Positions 11,151 through 21,758 are shown, counted from the first letter of the stretch. The stretch is 64,000 nt of DNA from Olsenella sp. KH3B4 (GCA_900111695.1 FOHD01000007.1:1-64000); one strand, 5' to 3'. Notes: generated from the letters alone by a model not told the origin. A program made the numbers and translations.

Positions 11151-12008
11151 CTACTTTTCCTTTGCGGCGCCATTGCCCGAGCCGGGGTCCTTGTCGCCGC
11201 TGCCCTTGGCCTCGGCGTCCTTATCGGCCGCGTTGGCCGCAGCGTCCGCCGGGCGCTTGGGCCCACCGTAGGTGACGGTCACCATCGCCGTGCGGATGAC
11301 CTTCTTGCCCATACGGTAACCCTTCTGGTAGACCTGGTCGACCGTCTCGTCATAGGCGTCCTTGTCCTCGCGACGGCCAACGGCCTGGTGCTCAAGCGGA
11401 TCGAACGGCTCGCCAGCGGGGTCAATGGGCTCGACGCCCTCCTTGGAAAGGACGCCCACCATCTTGTCATGGACGGCCGAGACACCATCGACGAACTGCT
11501 TGAACTGCTCTGCCGTTGTGTCCTGGCCAAAGCCGGACGCGTGCTCGAGCGCGCGCTCCATGTCGTCGATGACGGGCAGCAGGCTCACTACGAGCTTCTC
11601 GGCGGCGCGCTCGCGCTCGTCCAAACGCTCCTGGGCGGTGCGGCGGCGGTAGTTGTCCCAGTCCGCCTGAAGACGGACGAGACGATCGGTGGATTCGGCG
11701 GCCTCCTTCTTGGCCTTCTCGATGTCCTCCGTCATGTCACTGAGCTTCTTCTGCAGCTCGTCGCGCTCGGAGCGGAACTTCTTCGCGTCCTCAACGGCCT
11801 CCTGCTCGAGCACCTCATCGGCAGCCTTCATGGCAGCGGCGCGCATCGCCGCGTCATCATCCGGATCGATGTCACCGGGGGCAGAGCTGGTGGCGGCTGA
11901 CGCCGAGCTTGCCGTGGATGCCGACGCGTCCTTGGGCGAGGACTCTGCCTCGCCCGGCTGCGTGGTGCCAGGCTTCTTCTCGTCTGCATCCTCGATTGGC
12001 ACTTTCAC
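11151..12008 (-). CDS. grpE: Nucleotide exchange factor GrpE
   Basis: 285 residues from a GTG at 12008 that follows AGGAGG. The first ~100 residues are Ser/Ala/Asp-rich and disordered, making it longer than the usual ~200. Then comes the long coiled coil (RSERDELQKKLSDMTEDIEKAK...) and the C-terminal beta-wing domain with the family pattern VSLLPVIDDMERALEHASG ... GVEPIDPAGEPFDPLEHQAV ... VDQVYQKGYRMGKKVIRTAMVTV. GrpE releases ADP from DnaK. It sits between dnaK and dnaJ, flanked on both sides by intercistronic hairpins. Confidence 0.95.
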   Translation of the reverse strand: MKVPIEDADEKKPGTTQPGEAESSPKDASASTASSASAATSSAPGDIDPDDDAAMRAAAMKAADEVLEQEAVEDAKKFRSERDELQKKLSDMTEDIEKAKKEAAESTDRLVRLQADWDNYRRRTAQERLDERERAAEKLVVSLLPVIDDMERALEHASGFGQDTTAEQFKQFVDGVSAVHDKMVGVLSKEGVEPIDPAGEPFDPLEHQAVGRREDKDAYDETVDQVYQKGYRMGKKVIRTAMVTVTYGGPKRPADAAANAADKDAEAKGSGDKDPGSGNGAAKEK

Positions 12009-12032
12009 GTCACCCTCCTCATGCGTACCAGA

Positions 12033-12057
12033 GGGAGCGGCCTTCTCGGCCGCCCCC
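12033..12057 (-). other. Intercistronic hairpin between dnaK and grpE
   Basis: GCGGCC (12037-12042) and GGCCGC (12048-12053) form a stem with loop TTCTC, extended by G/C pairs outside. It lacks a T-run; it could reduce or stabilise distal expression so that DnaK exceeds its co-chaperones (inference). Confidence 0.45.
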
Positions 12058-12114
12058 TAGACAGTCTGTCTTCGAGAACCGGCGCCGCAGCTTGGCCGCG
12101 ACGCCAATCCGAGG

Positions 12115-14028
<1,914 letters not shown>

Positions 14029-14137
14029 GGTGTTCGTTCCTTTCCTTCTGCGCCGCTGCGACATTTGCCGTGCTCAGCGCTTTGTTCGCTCTTGTACGTT
14101 CTGTCTTATGCCCCCTACGGTTTGACTTTATACATTA

Positions 14138-14158
14138 TCTAAGTCTCTTTGCATGAGA
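14138..14158 (-). promoter_or_regulatory. Candidate HspR operator upstream of dnaK
   Basis: TCTAAGT-N7-CATGAGA: identical left half-site and spacing to the clpB and hsp20 sites, with a weaker right half-site, flanked by an A/T-rich ATTTT. TATA-rich sequence suitable for a -10 lies on the gene side. Confidence 0.55.
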
Positions 14159-14332
14159 TTTTTTAACGCCGCCCGGCGCAAGGGTTGAGTGCGGAGCTAC
14201 GTGGCATTCCGCAATCACGCGGACGGCTGTCTCTCAGGTACTGTTGAGAAGGCAGCCCGGGGAGAAAACCGGCGGCGGTCGCACGCTGGCCGGCAACGGC
14301 GACCTGCGGCGGCCAGCGGCGGCCCTTCCAGA

Positions 14333-14433
14333 AAAACTGCGGGTTAATTGCAGTCAGTCTGAGGTACTGCTGAGAATAACCGCAGGTAGATGACTCACGG
14401 CCTTTCTCGGCTCTGCAATTAACCCGCAGTTTT
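14333..14433. repeat. 101-bp inverted repeat with 21-bp perfect arms
   Basis: Positions 14333-14353 are the exact reverse complement of 14413-14433 (core GCGGGTTAATTGCAG / CTGCAATTAACCCGC). The interior holds GAGGTACTGCTGAGAA, and a near copy CAGGTACTGTTGAGAA lies just outside near 14236. It sits between dnaK and the yfcE-like gene. Confidence 0.85.
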
Positions 14434-14526
14434 CCCGTGGGCATGGGGCGGCGCAACGCGGAACCTCCCCCACGCCGCGGCCCCACGCCTACAATCTAGA
14501 GGCAAACCCAACCACGGGAGGTACCC

Positions 14527-15087
14527 ATGAAGCTTCTCATCGCATCCGACATCCACGGCGCCGCCGACTGGTGCGCGCGACTCATGGATGCCATCGACAC
14601 CGAGAACCCGGACCGCGTGGTTCTTCTCGGCGACCTGCTCTATCACGGGCCGAGAAATGACCTCCCCGAAGACTACGCCCCCAAAAAGGTGATCGGCATG
14701 CTCAACGGCATTGCTGAGAGGGTCATCGCCGTGCGTGGCAACTGCGAGGCCGAAGTCGACCAGATGGTGCTCGACTTTCCCTGCATGGCCGAGTACAACG
14801 TCCTGCTTGACCCCGACGCCAACTACGGCGCGGGAATGACCCTCTTCCTCACGCACGGGCACGTATGGGGACCGGGGATCCACAATTCCGTCGACGCGTG
14901 GCCCGAGCTGCCGCAGGGTTCGGCGCTCGTGTATGGGCACACGCACAAGAAGGTCAACCAGCTAAGTGATTCCCATCCTGGAATCACCGTGTTCAACCCC
15001 GGCTCGGTTGGCATCCCCAAGGACGGAACCCACAGCTATGGCATCTACGAGAACGGCCGCTTTGAGTTCCGCGTGTGGGACGAGTAG
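14527..15087 (+). CDS. yfcE: YfcE-like metallophosphodiesterase
   Basis: 186 residues, the normal length for the YfcE/MJ0936 family. Calcineurin-type metal-binding motifs are complete: SDIHG near residue 7, GDLLYHG at ~40, GNCE at ~74, THGH at ~111 and GHTH at ~138. These enzymes hydrolyse phosphodiester bonds with Mn2+; the physiological substrate is uncertain. The ATG follows GGGAGG. Monocistronic, with its own terminator. Confidence 0.9.
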   Translation: MKLLIASDIHGAADWCARLMDAIDTENPDRVVLLGDLLYHGPRNDLPEDYAPKKVIGMLNGIAERVIAVRGNCEAEVDQMVLDFPCMAEYNVLLDPDANYGAGMTLFLTHGHVWGPGIHNSVDAWPELPQGSALVYGHTHKKVNQLSDSHPGITVFNPGSVGIPKDGTHSYGIYENGRFEFRVWDE

Positions 15088-15103
15088 AGCAAGCGCGAAG
15101 ACA

Positions 15104-15145
15104 GCCGGGGCCCGCGACGTGTGCCGCAGACCCCGGCCGCTTTTT
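15104..15145 (+). terminator. Rho-independent terminator of the yfcE-like gene
   Basis: GCCGGGG (15104-15110) pairs with CCCCGGC (15131-15137), followed by CGC and five T residues, 17 bp after the stop codon. Confidence 0.7.
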
Positions 15146-15210
15146 GGCGCCTCATGCCGAGAAGTGCTTCGCTAAGACTCCTTGTAGGCGATGAGCAGGC
15201 TAGATGCCTC

Positions 15211-15333
15211 TCAGACGTAGACGTAAGAGGATATCTGGTCAGGCAGGTCGTACGTCTCGGCCACGTGTGGCAGGTGCGCGCCCTCGAAGATCTGGTAGCA
15301 AAACGTGGGGTTGAGCCCATGCGCCTCTTGCAC
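15211..15333 (-). CDS. Possible small protein or gene remnant downstream of metA
   Basis: 40-codon frame from a GTG at 15333 with GGAGGAG 11-17 nt upstream, ending DLPDQISSYVYV. Almost every codon ends in G or C and the residue composition is protein-like, unlike random intergenic sequence. It begins 22 nt after metA on the same strand. It could be a real small protein of the metA transcript or the C-terminal remnant of a lost gene. No family is recognised. Confidence 0.35.
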   Translation of the reverse strand: MQEAHGLNPTFCYQIFEGAHLPHVAETYDLPDQISSYVYV

Positions 15334-15355
15334 GACTCCGTCTGCTCCTCCGACG

Positions 15356-16321
15356 TCAGAACTTGTCGACCATGCCGTTGGCGCCCGCGTGGAGCTGCCG
15401 GATGGTTTGGGGTATGAGGTCCAGGTCATAGGGGGTCATCTGGTAGACCCAGTTGAGCCAGTTGCGATAGAGGAGATTCGCGTGAGCGCGCCACGTGAAG
15501 ATGGGCTGGCTCTCGGGGTTGTCGTCCGGGAAGTAGTTCTCGGGCAGACGAATGGGCAGCCCCTTGTGGAAGTCACGCCAGAACTCGTCGGAAAGCGTGT
15601 CGCGGCCGTACTCAAAGTGGCCGGTCACGTAGATCTCGTGGAAGTCTGGGGTGGCAATAATGGCTGGACCGCTGGTAAAGCCCTCCGAAAGCACGTGCAG
15701 CTCGGGGTGGCGCGCAAGCTCGTTGGTATCGATGGCGGCGTGGCGCGAGTGCGGCATGTAGTGCACCTCGTCGAAGCCGTTCGTGAGGAAGTTGTACTCG
15801 TCGCACAGGCGCTGAGGAAAGACGCCAAAGAGCTTGGAGCCCAGCTGCTTCTTGGGAATGCGGTACAGGTGCCAAAGCCCGGCCATGGCGCCCCAGCACA
15901 GGTACATGGTGGAGAGCACGTGCTCCTGCGACCAGTCGATAATTCTGCAGAGCTCGTCCCAATAGTCAACGTCCTCGAAGTCCATCTGCTCCACGGGAGC
16001 GCCAGTGATGATGAGGCCGTCGTAGTTCTTGTCGACAAACGAGTCGAACGTATCGTAGAACTTCACGAGGTGGTCCTGCGAGACGTGCGTGGCCTCGTGC
16101 GTCGAGACGCGCATGAAGTCGCAGCTCACCTGCAGCGGCGACTTAGATATGAGGCGCAGAATCTGGGTCTCGGTCTCGATCTTGGTGGGCATGAGGTTGA
16201 GGATGGCCACCCTCAGCGGGCGGATCTCCTGGCGCTCGGCAACCTCTTCCTCGAGGGCGAAGATGCGCTCTTGATGCAGGATCTTCTTGGCGGGCAGGCC
16301 GTCTGGGATGTTGATAGGCAT
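15356..16321 (-). CDS. metA: Homoserine O-acyltransferase MetA, acetyl-CoA type
   Basis: 321 residues. It acylates homoserine at the first committed step of methionine synthesis. The family catalytic set is visible: Cys142 in YLCWGA, plus the His and Glu of GHFEYGRDTL. The residue that sets acyl specificity in the Bacillus cereus enzyme, position 111, is Glu here (TGAPVE), the acetyl-CoA type; succinyl enzymes such as E. coli MetA have Gly. Thus homoserine O-acetyltransferase is more likely than the usual succinyltransferase label. The ATG follows GGAG by 6 nt. Its promoter probably lies near 16500. Confidence 0.92.
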   Translation of the reverse strand: MPINIPDGLPAKKILHQERIFALEEEVAERQEIRPLRVAILNLMPTKIETETQILRLISKSPLQVSCDFMRVSTHEATHVSQDHLVKFYDTFDSFVDKNYDGLIITGAPVEQMDFEDVDYWDELCRIIDWSQEHVLSTMYLCWGAMAGLWHLYRIPKKQLGSKLFGVFPQRLCDEYNFLTNGFDEVHYMPHSRHAAIDTNELARHPELHVLSEGFTSGPAIIATPDFHEIYVTGHFEYGRDTLSDEFWRDFHKGLPIRLPENYFPDDNPESQPIFTWRAHANLLYRNWLNWVYQMTPYDLDLIPQTIRQLHAGANGMVDKF

Positions 16322-16497
16322 GCATGTCTCCTTGAATAGCGCGAACGGGCAAGACGAATGGGCGCCGGCGGCGGTTGCCGCGACGCAGTTAGCGCATTCG
16401 ACACATTCGCGCCGTGAGTAGAGCCATGTTTGCCCTGTTCCAGCTCATGCAAGGTCCTTCTCGCCACGCGCACCCCATATGGCACGCACGCTCTCAC

Positions 16498-16503
16498 AGT
16501 ATA
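16498..16503 (-). promoter_or_regulatory. Possible -10 element for metA
   Basis: On the minus strand TATACT followed by GTG; the same TATACTGTG string precedes purE. The -35 is weak. A leader of roughly 170 nt would result; no SAM riboswitch pattern was recognised in it. Confidence 0.35.
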
Positions 16504-16592
16504 GTAAAGACCGCGTTGACTGTCCCCGTTTTCATGCGGCGATATTGTCGTGAAGGTGGAAAAGCGCACGTACATGCCCCATACTGTGCAGC

Positions 16593-17861
16593 ATGAATAC
16601 ATCATTTGCCGAGCTCGGGCTAAACGAGCAGATCCTCGCCGGGGTGGAAGCCCTTGGCTTTGAAACCCCCACCCCCGTCCAGGCGCAGGCCATCCCCGTT
16701 GTCCTTGAGGGGCGCGACGTGGTTGCCTCCGCGCAGACGGGAACCGGCAAGACCGCCGCGTTCGCCCTACCTGCGCTGCAGCTCATCCAGGGCCAGAAGG
16801 CACCTAGCAAGGAGCCCCTCGCCCTGGTGGTGACGCCCACGCGCGAGCTTGCCACGCAGATTGACAACGTGGTGAGCGTGGTGTGCAAGGAGACGGGCCA
16901 GCGCGCCGTCATCGTGATGGGCGGCGCCAAGTTCGACAAGCAGATCACGCAGCTCGAGAAGGGCTGCGACCTTCTGGTTGCAACGCCCGGTCGCCTGCTC
17001 GACCTCATGGAGCACAACCACGTGAGCCTCTCCAAGGTGCAGGTCCTGGTGCTGGACGAGGCGGACCGCATGCTCGACATGGGGTTCTGGCCAAGCGTGC
17101 GCCGCATCATGCACGCGCTGCCCGAGAAGCACCAGACCCTGCTCTTCTCGGCAACCATTCCGCCAAGCATTAAGAGCACCATCGATGCGCTGCTGAGAGA
17201 CCCCGCCTACGTGGAGATTGCACGCGTTGGACAGACGGCCGACACGGTTGAGGAGCACCTCTGCCCCGTCACCCAGGGCCAGAAGACCCAGCTTCTGGAG
17301 GCACTCATCAAGACCGGTGGCGGCACCGGCGTGCAGCCAGAGCGCGTGCTGGTATTCTGCCGCACCAAACACCGCGTGGACGATGTCTCGAAGCTCCTCA
17401 AGAACGCCGGCCTCAAGGTGGACGTTATGCACGCCGACCGCCCGCAGAAGGCGCGCGAGAAGGCACTCGAGCGGTTCCGCGATGGAAAGGTCCAGGTGCT
17501 TGTTGCCACGGACGTGATGAGCCGCGGCATTGACGTCGAGGGCATCGATGCGGTGGTCAACTTCGACGTGCCCATGGATCCCGAGGACTACGTGCACCGC
17601 ATTGGGCGCACCGGCCGCGCCGGCGCCACGGGTCACGCGTACACGTTCATGGCGCCTGACGAGGTGAGCCCCCTGCGCGAGATCGAGTACTTCACCAAGA
17701 AGCTCGTCCCTGTATGGGATCTGCCCGATTTTGCCTACGACGAGGGACGCATCATCCCGCAGCCCGGGCGCTCGACCGTCAAGCCCACGCGCACGATGTT
17801 CTCGGGCTCCAAGGCTCGCGGACGCGGCTTTGGCGGCGGCCGATACGGTCGGCACTTCTAG
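16593..17861 (+). CDS. DEAD-box ATP-dependent RNA helicase
   Basis: 422 residues with all core motifs: Q motif (GFETPTPVQ), Walker [23 protein letters not shown] ([12 protein letters not shown]), SAT, and C-terminal [10 protein letters not shown]. The Arg/Gly-rich tail ([16 protein letters not shown]) is an RNA-binding extension as in RhlE/CshA-type helicases acting in ribosome assembly and RNA decay. Start at 16593 begins [10 protein letters not shown]; the ribosome binding site is weak (AAGGTGG about 40 nt away), so the start is less certain than the family. The rlmI-like gene follows after 49 bp. Confidence 0.93.
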   Translation: MNTSFAELGLNEQILAGVEALGFETPTPVQAQAIPVVLEGRDVVASAQTGTGKTAAFALPALQLIQGQKAPSKEPLALVVTPTRELATQIDNVVSVVCKETGQRAVIVMGGAKFDKQITQLEKGCDLLVATPGRLLDLMEHNHVSLSKVQVLVLDEADRMLDMGFWPSVRRIMHALPEKHQTLLFSATIPPSIKSTIDALLRDPAYVEIARVGQTADTVEEHLCPVTQGQKTQLLEALIKTGGGTGVQPERVLVFCRTKHRVDDVSKLLKNAGLKVDVMHADRPQKAREKALERFRDGKVQVLVATDVMSRGIDVEGIDAVVNFDVPMDPEDYVHRIGRTGRAGATGHAYTFMAPDEVSPLREIEYFTKKLVPVWDLPDFAYDEGRIIPQPGRSTVKPTRTMFSGSKARGRGFGGGRYGRHF

Positions 17862-17910
17862 GGCCGCCGATAACACGCGCGTTTGGCCACCGTCCACCAA
17901 AGGGATCACC

Positions 17911-19200
17911 ATGAAGCAGAAGCGTCCATATCCGCAGGTCATCGTCACGAGAAAAGCCGCCCGCGCCCTTGCTGCCGGGCATCCCTGGGTCTTCGAGGGC
18001 GAGGTCCTGCGCGTGGAGCCGTCACCGGCAGATGGACGAGACGCGCAGAACGGCGACGTGGTGGACGTGGTCGAGGAGAACGGCACGTGGCAGGGCGTGG
18101 GCCTTCTCTCCGAGCAGAGCAAGATTCGCGTTCGCGTTGTGAGTCGCAATGCCAACGACCGCATAAACGAGGCCTTTTGGGCCCGCAAGCTCCAGTGGGC
18201 ATGGGACTATCGCAAGGCCACCATGGGGTCACGAGCGCTGCCGGGCTGTGAGCCGGACACCAACTGCTGCCGCGTGCTCTTCTCGGAGGCGGACGGGTTT
18301 CCAGGGCTAGTCGTTGACCGCTACGAGGATGTACTTGTCTCGCAGGTGGGAACCGTTGGCATGCAGCGTCTGCGCCCCACGCTCTACCCGCTGCTGCTCG
18401 ACGTGCTGCGCGCAGACGGTCAGGACATCCGTGGCATCTACGAGAGAAACGATGCGCCTTCCCGTCTCAAGGAGGGCCTTGCGCAAGAGAAGGGCTGGTG
18501 GGTCGAGGATTGCCGCCCTGCTCCGGAAAGCGCCCGCGTCGTTGCGTGCGAGAACGGCATTGCCTACGACCTTGACCTCGAGAACAGCCAAAAGACCGGG
18601 TTCTTCCTCGATCAGAAGTACAACCGTCGCGCCGTGCGCGAACTTGCCCACGGCCGCCGTGTGCTTGACTGCTTCTGCCACGTGGGGCCGTTTGGCCTCA
18701 ACGCCGCGGCGGGCGGCGCCGCGTTCGTGCGCGAGGTCGACGTAAGCCAGACGGCCATCGACCTTGCGCGTGAGAACGCGCATCTCAACGGCCTTGACGC
18801 AACAATGGACTTCACCTGCGCAAACGTGCTGGAGTACCTACCAGCACTTGTCTCAGACAAGAAGCGTCTGCGCGAGGAGGGCGGGCCCTTCGACCTCATC
18901 GTCTTGGATCCCCCGGCGTTCACCAAGAGCCGTGGAACCGTCGACCATGCCGCTCACGGCTATCGCGAGATCAACGAGTGGGCCATGCGGCTTTTGCCGC
19001 GCGGCGGCTACCTTGCCACCTGCAGCTGCAGCCACTTTATGACGCGCGACCTTCACGCCCGCGCCATTGCCGAGGCCGCACACAACGCCAACGTCCAGCT
19101 GCGTCAGATCGAGGAGCGCCAGCAGGCGCCCGACCACCCCATTCTCTGGGGCGTTCCCGAGACCCACTACCTGGACTTCTTTGTGTTCCAGGTGGTGTAG
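17911..19200 (+). CDS. 23S rRNA (cytosine-C5)-methyltransferase, RlmI family
   Basis: 429 residues from the ATG at 17911 (AAGGGA upstream); in-frame sequence further 5' belongs to the helicase region. An N-terminal PUA domain (RALAAGHPWVFEGEV) is followed by the Rossmann methyltransferase fold: motif I DCFCHVGPFGLNAA, motif IV DPPAF, and the CSCSHFM segment with the catalytic cysteine. RlmI makes m5C1962 in 23S rRNA in E. coli. It probably shares a transcript with the upstream RNA helicase, both RNA-metabolism functions, and converges on the AAA+ ATPase gene with only 19 bp between stops. Confidence 0.88.
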   Translation: MKQKRPYPQVIVTRKAARALAAGHPWVFEGEVLRVEPSPADGRDAQNGDVVDVVEENGTWQGVGLLSEQSKIRVRVVSRNANDRINEAFWARKLQWAWDYRKATMGSRALPGCEPDTNCCRVLFSEADGFPGLVVDRYEDVLVSQVGTVGMQRLRPTLYPLLLDVLRADGQDIRGIYERNDAPSRLKEGLAQEKGWWVEDCRPAPESARVVACENGIAYDLDLENSQKTGFFLDQKYNRRAVRELAHGRRVLDCFCHVGPFGLNAAAGGAAFVREVDVSQTAIDLARENAHLNGLDATMDFTCANVLEYLPALVSDKKRLREEGGPFDLIVLDPPAFTKSRGTVDHAAHGYREINEWAMRLLPRGGYLATCSCSHFMTRDLHARAIAEAAHNANVQLRQIEERQQAPDHPILWGVPETHYLDFFVFQVV

Positions 19201-19219
19201 AGAAAACCTCGAGAGCCGC

Positions 19220-20350
19220 CTACCACGATGACCCGCGCAGGTACTCCGCCATGTGTGGGGTCGATAGGCGCACGTATCCCTTGCCGTCCGCCTCAATGAC
19301 GTGCTCTTTTATGAGGCTCGCACGGTACTTGCTCACCCAGCTCGAGCTCCTGTTGCACCTCCGAGCGATGTCTGCCACCGCTGTGGAACCGGGATCGTCG
19401 ACGGCAACGGCCTTTACGAATTCTCTTTGCGCAGGTGTGAGCCCGTCCATGATTGGTGCGCAGACCGCCTCGCCAAATGCCACCACGGCATCGCTGATAC
19501 CGCGATCAACGTCGGCACACTCAATGAGCCGTGACCCCCTCCGGTCCGCGGACTGCCACATGTAGTAGCCAACGAGCTGTACCATATAAGGGTAGCCCGC
19601 TGCAGCCTGCGCCGCAGTCAGGGCGTCTTCCTGGCTGATTTCCTTGCCGGACTCCCTGACCACGTCCACATATGCCGCGCGAACATCACTGAGAGGGACC
19701 TCGGCCAGAATCTGCTGCTGGCTGCGGCGCAAGAAAGTGAGAACCTTGTTGTTGAGCACTTCGTCGACCATCGACGGCAAGGCAGCAAAGACAAACGCCA
19801 CTCCGTGCTTCTTTGCATCCGAGACGTCACGCATATCCTCGTCCCTCAGGACGTGCTGGATGGCCGTGGCCACGGCGACAAGATCTTCCTCGGAGGCAGC
19901 CTGCGCCTCATCGATGGTGAAGAGAACGCCCTTGCCAGCTGGCATACGCTTGAGCTTGGCCTCGATGGCCTCTCTCAGCGTGAGTGCAGCGTTACTTGGC
20001 GAGATGCTGACGCTCCCCAAACTTGCGGAGACCATTCCGCCCACTCCCACGGCAGGGCTGATTGTCGCGCCCCCAAACCTCAGACCACCAGAGGAGAGAG
20101 CCGCCACCAACCGCTCGCACAGACCATGCGATGCGGTATCGGAAACCACAACCCAATCGTGCTTTTTGGCAACGCGCCCCAGTTCGGTAAGCATGACCGT
20201 CTTTCCAAACCCACGCTGGCCAGAGATGAGCATAAGCCTGCCGGGAGCCCCAGCACCGTTGTCCAAGGCATCCTCGAAGTCTCGTATGACGGACTCCCTC
20301 CCAATGAGGATGGGCGGCATCTTGCCAGCAGTGGGCTTGAATGGGTTCAT
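19220..20350 (-). CDS. AAA+ ATP-binding protein with C-terminal winged helix
   Basis: 376 residues. The P-loop domain has Walker A GQRGFGKT at ~44-51 and Walker B VLFTIDEAQ near 140; the C-terminal ~80 residues (LTPAQREFVKAVA ... ADIARRCNRSSSWVSKYRASLIKEHVIEA) form a winged helix-turn-helix. The layout matches ORC/Cdc6-like and AAA-16 ATPases of unknown role. The ATG at 20350 follows AGGAGG. Three 20-bp-spaced copies of one motif lie directly upstream (20374-20421), suggesting self-regulation or a cooperative binding site. No partner gene is obvious. Confidence 0.75.
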   Translation of the reverse strand: MNPFKPTAGKMPPILIGRESVIRDFEDALDNGAGAPGRLMLISGQRGFGKTVMLTELGRVAKKHDWVVVSDTASHGLCERLVAALSSGGLRFGGATISPAVGVGGMVSASLGSVSISPSNAALTLREAIEAKLKRMPAGKGVLFTIDEAQAASEEDLVAVATAIQHVLRDEDMRDVSDAKKHGVAFVFAALPSMVDEVLNNKVLTFLRRSQQQILAEVPLSDVRAAYVDVVRESGKEISQEDALTAAQAAAGYPYMVQLVGYYMWQSADRRGSRLIECADVDRGISDAVVAFGEAVCAPIMDGLTPAQREFVKAVAVDDPGSTAVADIARRCNRSSSWVSKYRASLIKEHVIEADGKGYVRLSTPHMAEYLRGSSW

Positions 20351-20373
20351 CGGCCACTCCTCCTGCGTTTCAC

Positions 20374-20421
20374 ACCGTCTTGCACGAACTTATACCGTCT
20401 TACACGATTTTATACCGTCTT
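20374..20421 (-). promoter_or_regulatory. Three phased copies of an ACCGTCTT motif upstream of the ATPase gene
   Basis: ACCGTCTT occurs at 20374, 20394 and 20414, exactly 20 bp apart, with TATA and ACGA(A/T) segments between. On the gene strand the unit reads AAGACGGTATAA, so it overlaps -10-like sequence. The phasing near two helical turns fits an iterated operator. Confidence 0.6.
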
Positions 20422-20466
20422 ATACTGTCCGGCGCACCGCCCGCGTGATCGGCGGACGTTGCGTCC

Positions 20467-20964
20467 CTAGCCCTTGCTCTTGCGGCGCGCGCGGAAGAAC
20501 GTGCGCAGCTGCTCGGCGGCCTCGTCCGCAAGCACGCCCGACGTCACCTCAAACGCATGGTTGAGTCTCTCGTCATGGCTCACGTCGAAGAGCGTGCCCA
20601 GCGCACCGCCCTTGGGGTCCGGCGCGCCATACACGCAGCGATCCACGCGCGCGTTCACCATGAGACCCGCACACATGAGGCAGGGCTCAAGCGTCACATA
20701 GACTGTGCACCCGGAGAGCCGCCAGCGGCCAAGCGCGCGGGCCGCCTCCTCCATGGCGAGAAACTCTGCATGCGCGGCCGGATCGGCATCCCCCTCACGA
20801 CGGTTGTGCGCACGAGAGACGACCTCGCCGCCACACACCACCACCGCACCTATTGGCACCTCGCCCTCTTCTGCGGCAGCGGCTGCCTCCTCCAGCGCAA
20901 GATGCATGAACCGGAGGTCTTCTGCAGCGGTTTCTTCGCTGTTGTCCTGCTCGTCTCGGCTCAT
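20467..20964 (-). CDS. tadA: tRNA-specific adenosine deaminase TadA
   Basis: 165 residues from the ATG at 20964. It deaminates A34 to inosine in tRNA-Arg(ACG). Zinc and catalytic motifs are complete: HAE near residue 75 and PCLMC near 104. The MHLALEEA...EVPIGAVVV start of the domain follows a short acidic leader. AGGGG precedes the start. Monocistronic, facing the ATPase gene in tandem; tRNA-Ser lies just upstream on the opposite strand. Confidence 0.95.
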   Translation of the reverse strand: MSRDEQDNSEETAAEDLRFMHLALEEAAAAAEEGEVPIGAVVVCGGEVVSRAHNRREGDADPAAHAEFLAMEEAARALGRWRLSGCTVYVTLEPCLMCAGLMVNARVDRCVYGAPDPKGGALGTLFDVSHDERLNHAFEVTSGVLADEAAEQLRTFFRARRKSKG

Positions 20965-21034
20965 GCTCGCCCCTCTCGCGTGGTCTCGAATCGACTTTTC
21001 CGGCGTATGCGCTAGGATATATCCACGCACCCAC

Positions 21035-21120
21035 GGAGGGGTGGCAGAGTGGTTGATTGCAGCGGTCTTGAAAACCGCCGGGCGCCTTGCGTCTCGAGGG
21101 TTCGAATCCCTCCCCCTCCG
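21035..21120 (+). tRNA. tRNA-Ser (anticodon TGA)
   Basis: 86-nt class II tRNA. Acceptor stem GGAGGGG (21035-21041) pairs with CCCCTCC (21113-21119), discriminator G at 21120. The anticodon arm CGGTCTTGAAAACCG presents TGA, a long variable arm follows, and the T loop is GGTTCGAATCC. The 3' CCA is not encoded. Confidence 0.97.
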
Positions 21121-21206
21121 CCTCACACGTCCCATCATGAGGCATTGCACGTCGTTCGCGCCCCAGAAAGGCCCGCTACTGCCCGCCCGCTTGAAGGGAG
21201 CCCTCC

Positions 21207-21758
21207 ATGGCCGCAATCATTGTCGTCATCGTTATCGTCGTTGTTCTTCTCGTCTGGTTTGTAAGCATCTACAACGGCATTGTTCGCAAGGACAACCGCT
21301 GCGACAACGCCTGGCAGACCATCGACGCGCAGCTGCAGCGCAGAAACGACCTCATCCCCAACCTGGTCGAGACCGTCAAGGGCTATGCCGCGCACGAGTC
21401 CGGCACGCTCACTGCCGTTACGCAGGCGCGAGCCGCCGTGATGTCCGCAAAGACGCCCGAAGAGAAGATGGCCGCGTCCAACGTGCTTTCCGACACGCTG
21501 AAGTCGCTCTTTGCCGTCTCCGAGGCGTATCCCGAGCTCAAGGCCAACACCAACTTCCAGCAGCTGCAGTCCGAGCTCTCTGACACCGAGAACAAGATCA
21601 GCTATGCGCGCATGAGCTTCAACGACTGCGTGCTCGAGTACAACAACGCCATCGAGACCTTCCCCGGCAACGTTGTGGCTGGCACCAAGTTCAAGGAGCG
21701 CCAGGGCTTCGAGGTTCAGTCCGAGGCGGTGCGCCAGGCACCGCAGGTCAAGTTCTAG
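21207..21758 (+). CDS. lemA: LemA family protein
   Basis: 183 residues. One N-terminal membrane helix (IIVVIVIVVVLLVWFVSIYN) is followed by the LemA helical domain with its signature NAWQTIDAQLQRRNDLIPNLVETVKGYA and a C-terminal YARMSFNDCVLEYNNAIETFPGN. LemA proteins are envelope proteins of unclear function. The ATG follows GGGAG. It lies 86 bp after tRNA-Ser and has a strong terminator. Confidence 0.93.
   Translation: MAAIIVVIVIVVVLLVWFVSIYNGIVRKDNRCDNAWQTIDAQLQRRNDLIPNLVETVKGYAAHESGTLTAVTQARAAVMSAKTPEEKMAASNVLSDTLKSLFAVSEAYPELKANTNFQQLQSELSDTENKISYARMSFNDCVLEYNNAIETFPGNVVAGTKFKERQGFEVQSEAVRQAPQVKF

Noticed and set aside
16322..16592. SAM-responsive riboswitch or T-box before metA
   Set aside because: No conserved SAM-I/II or T-box sequence blocks could be recognised by eye.
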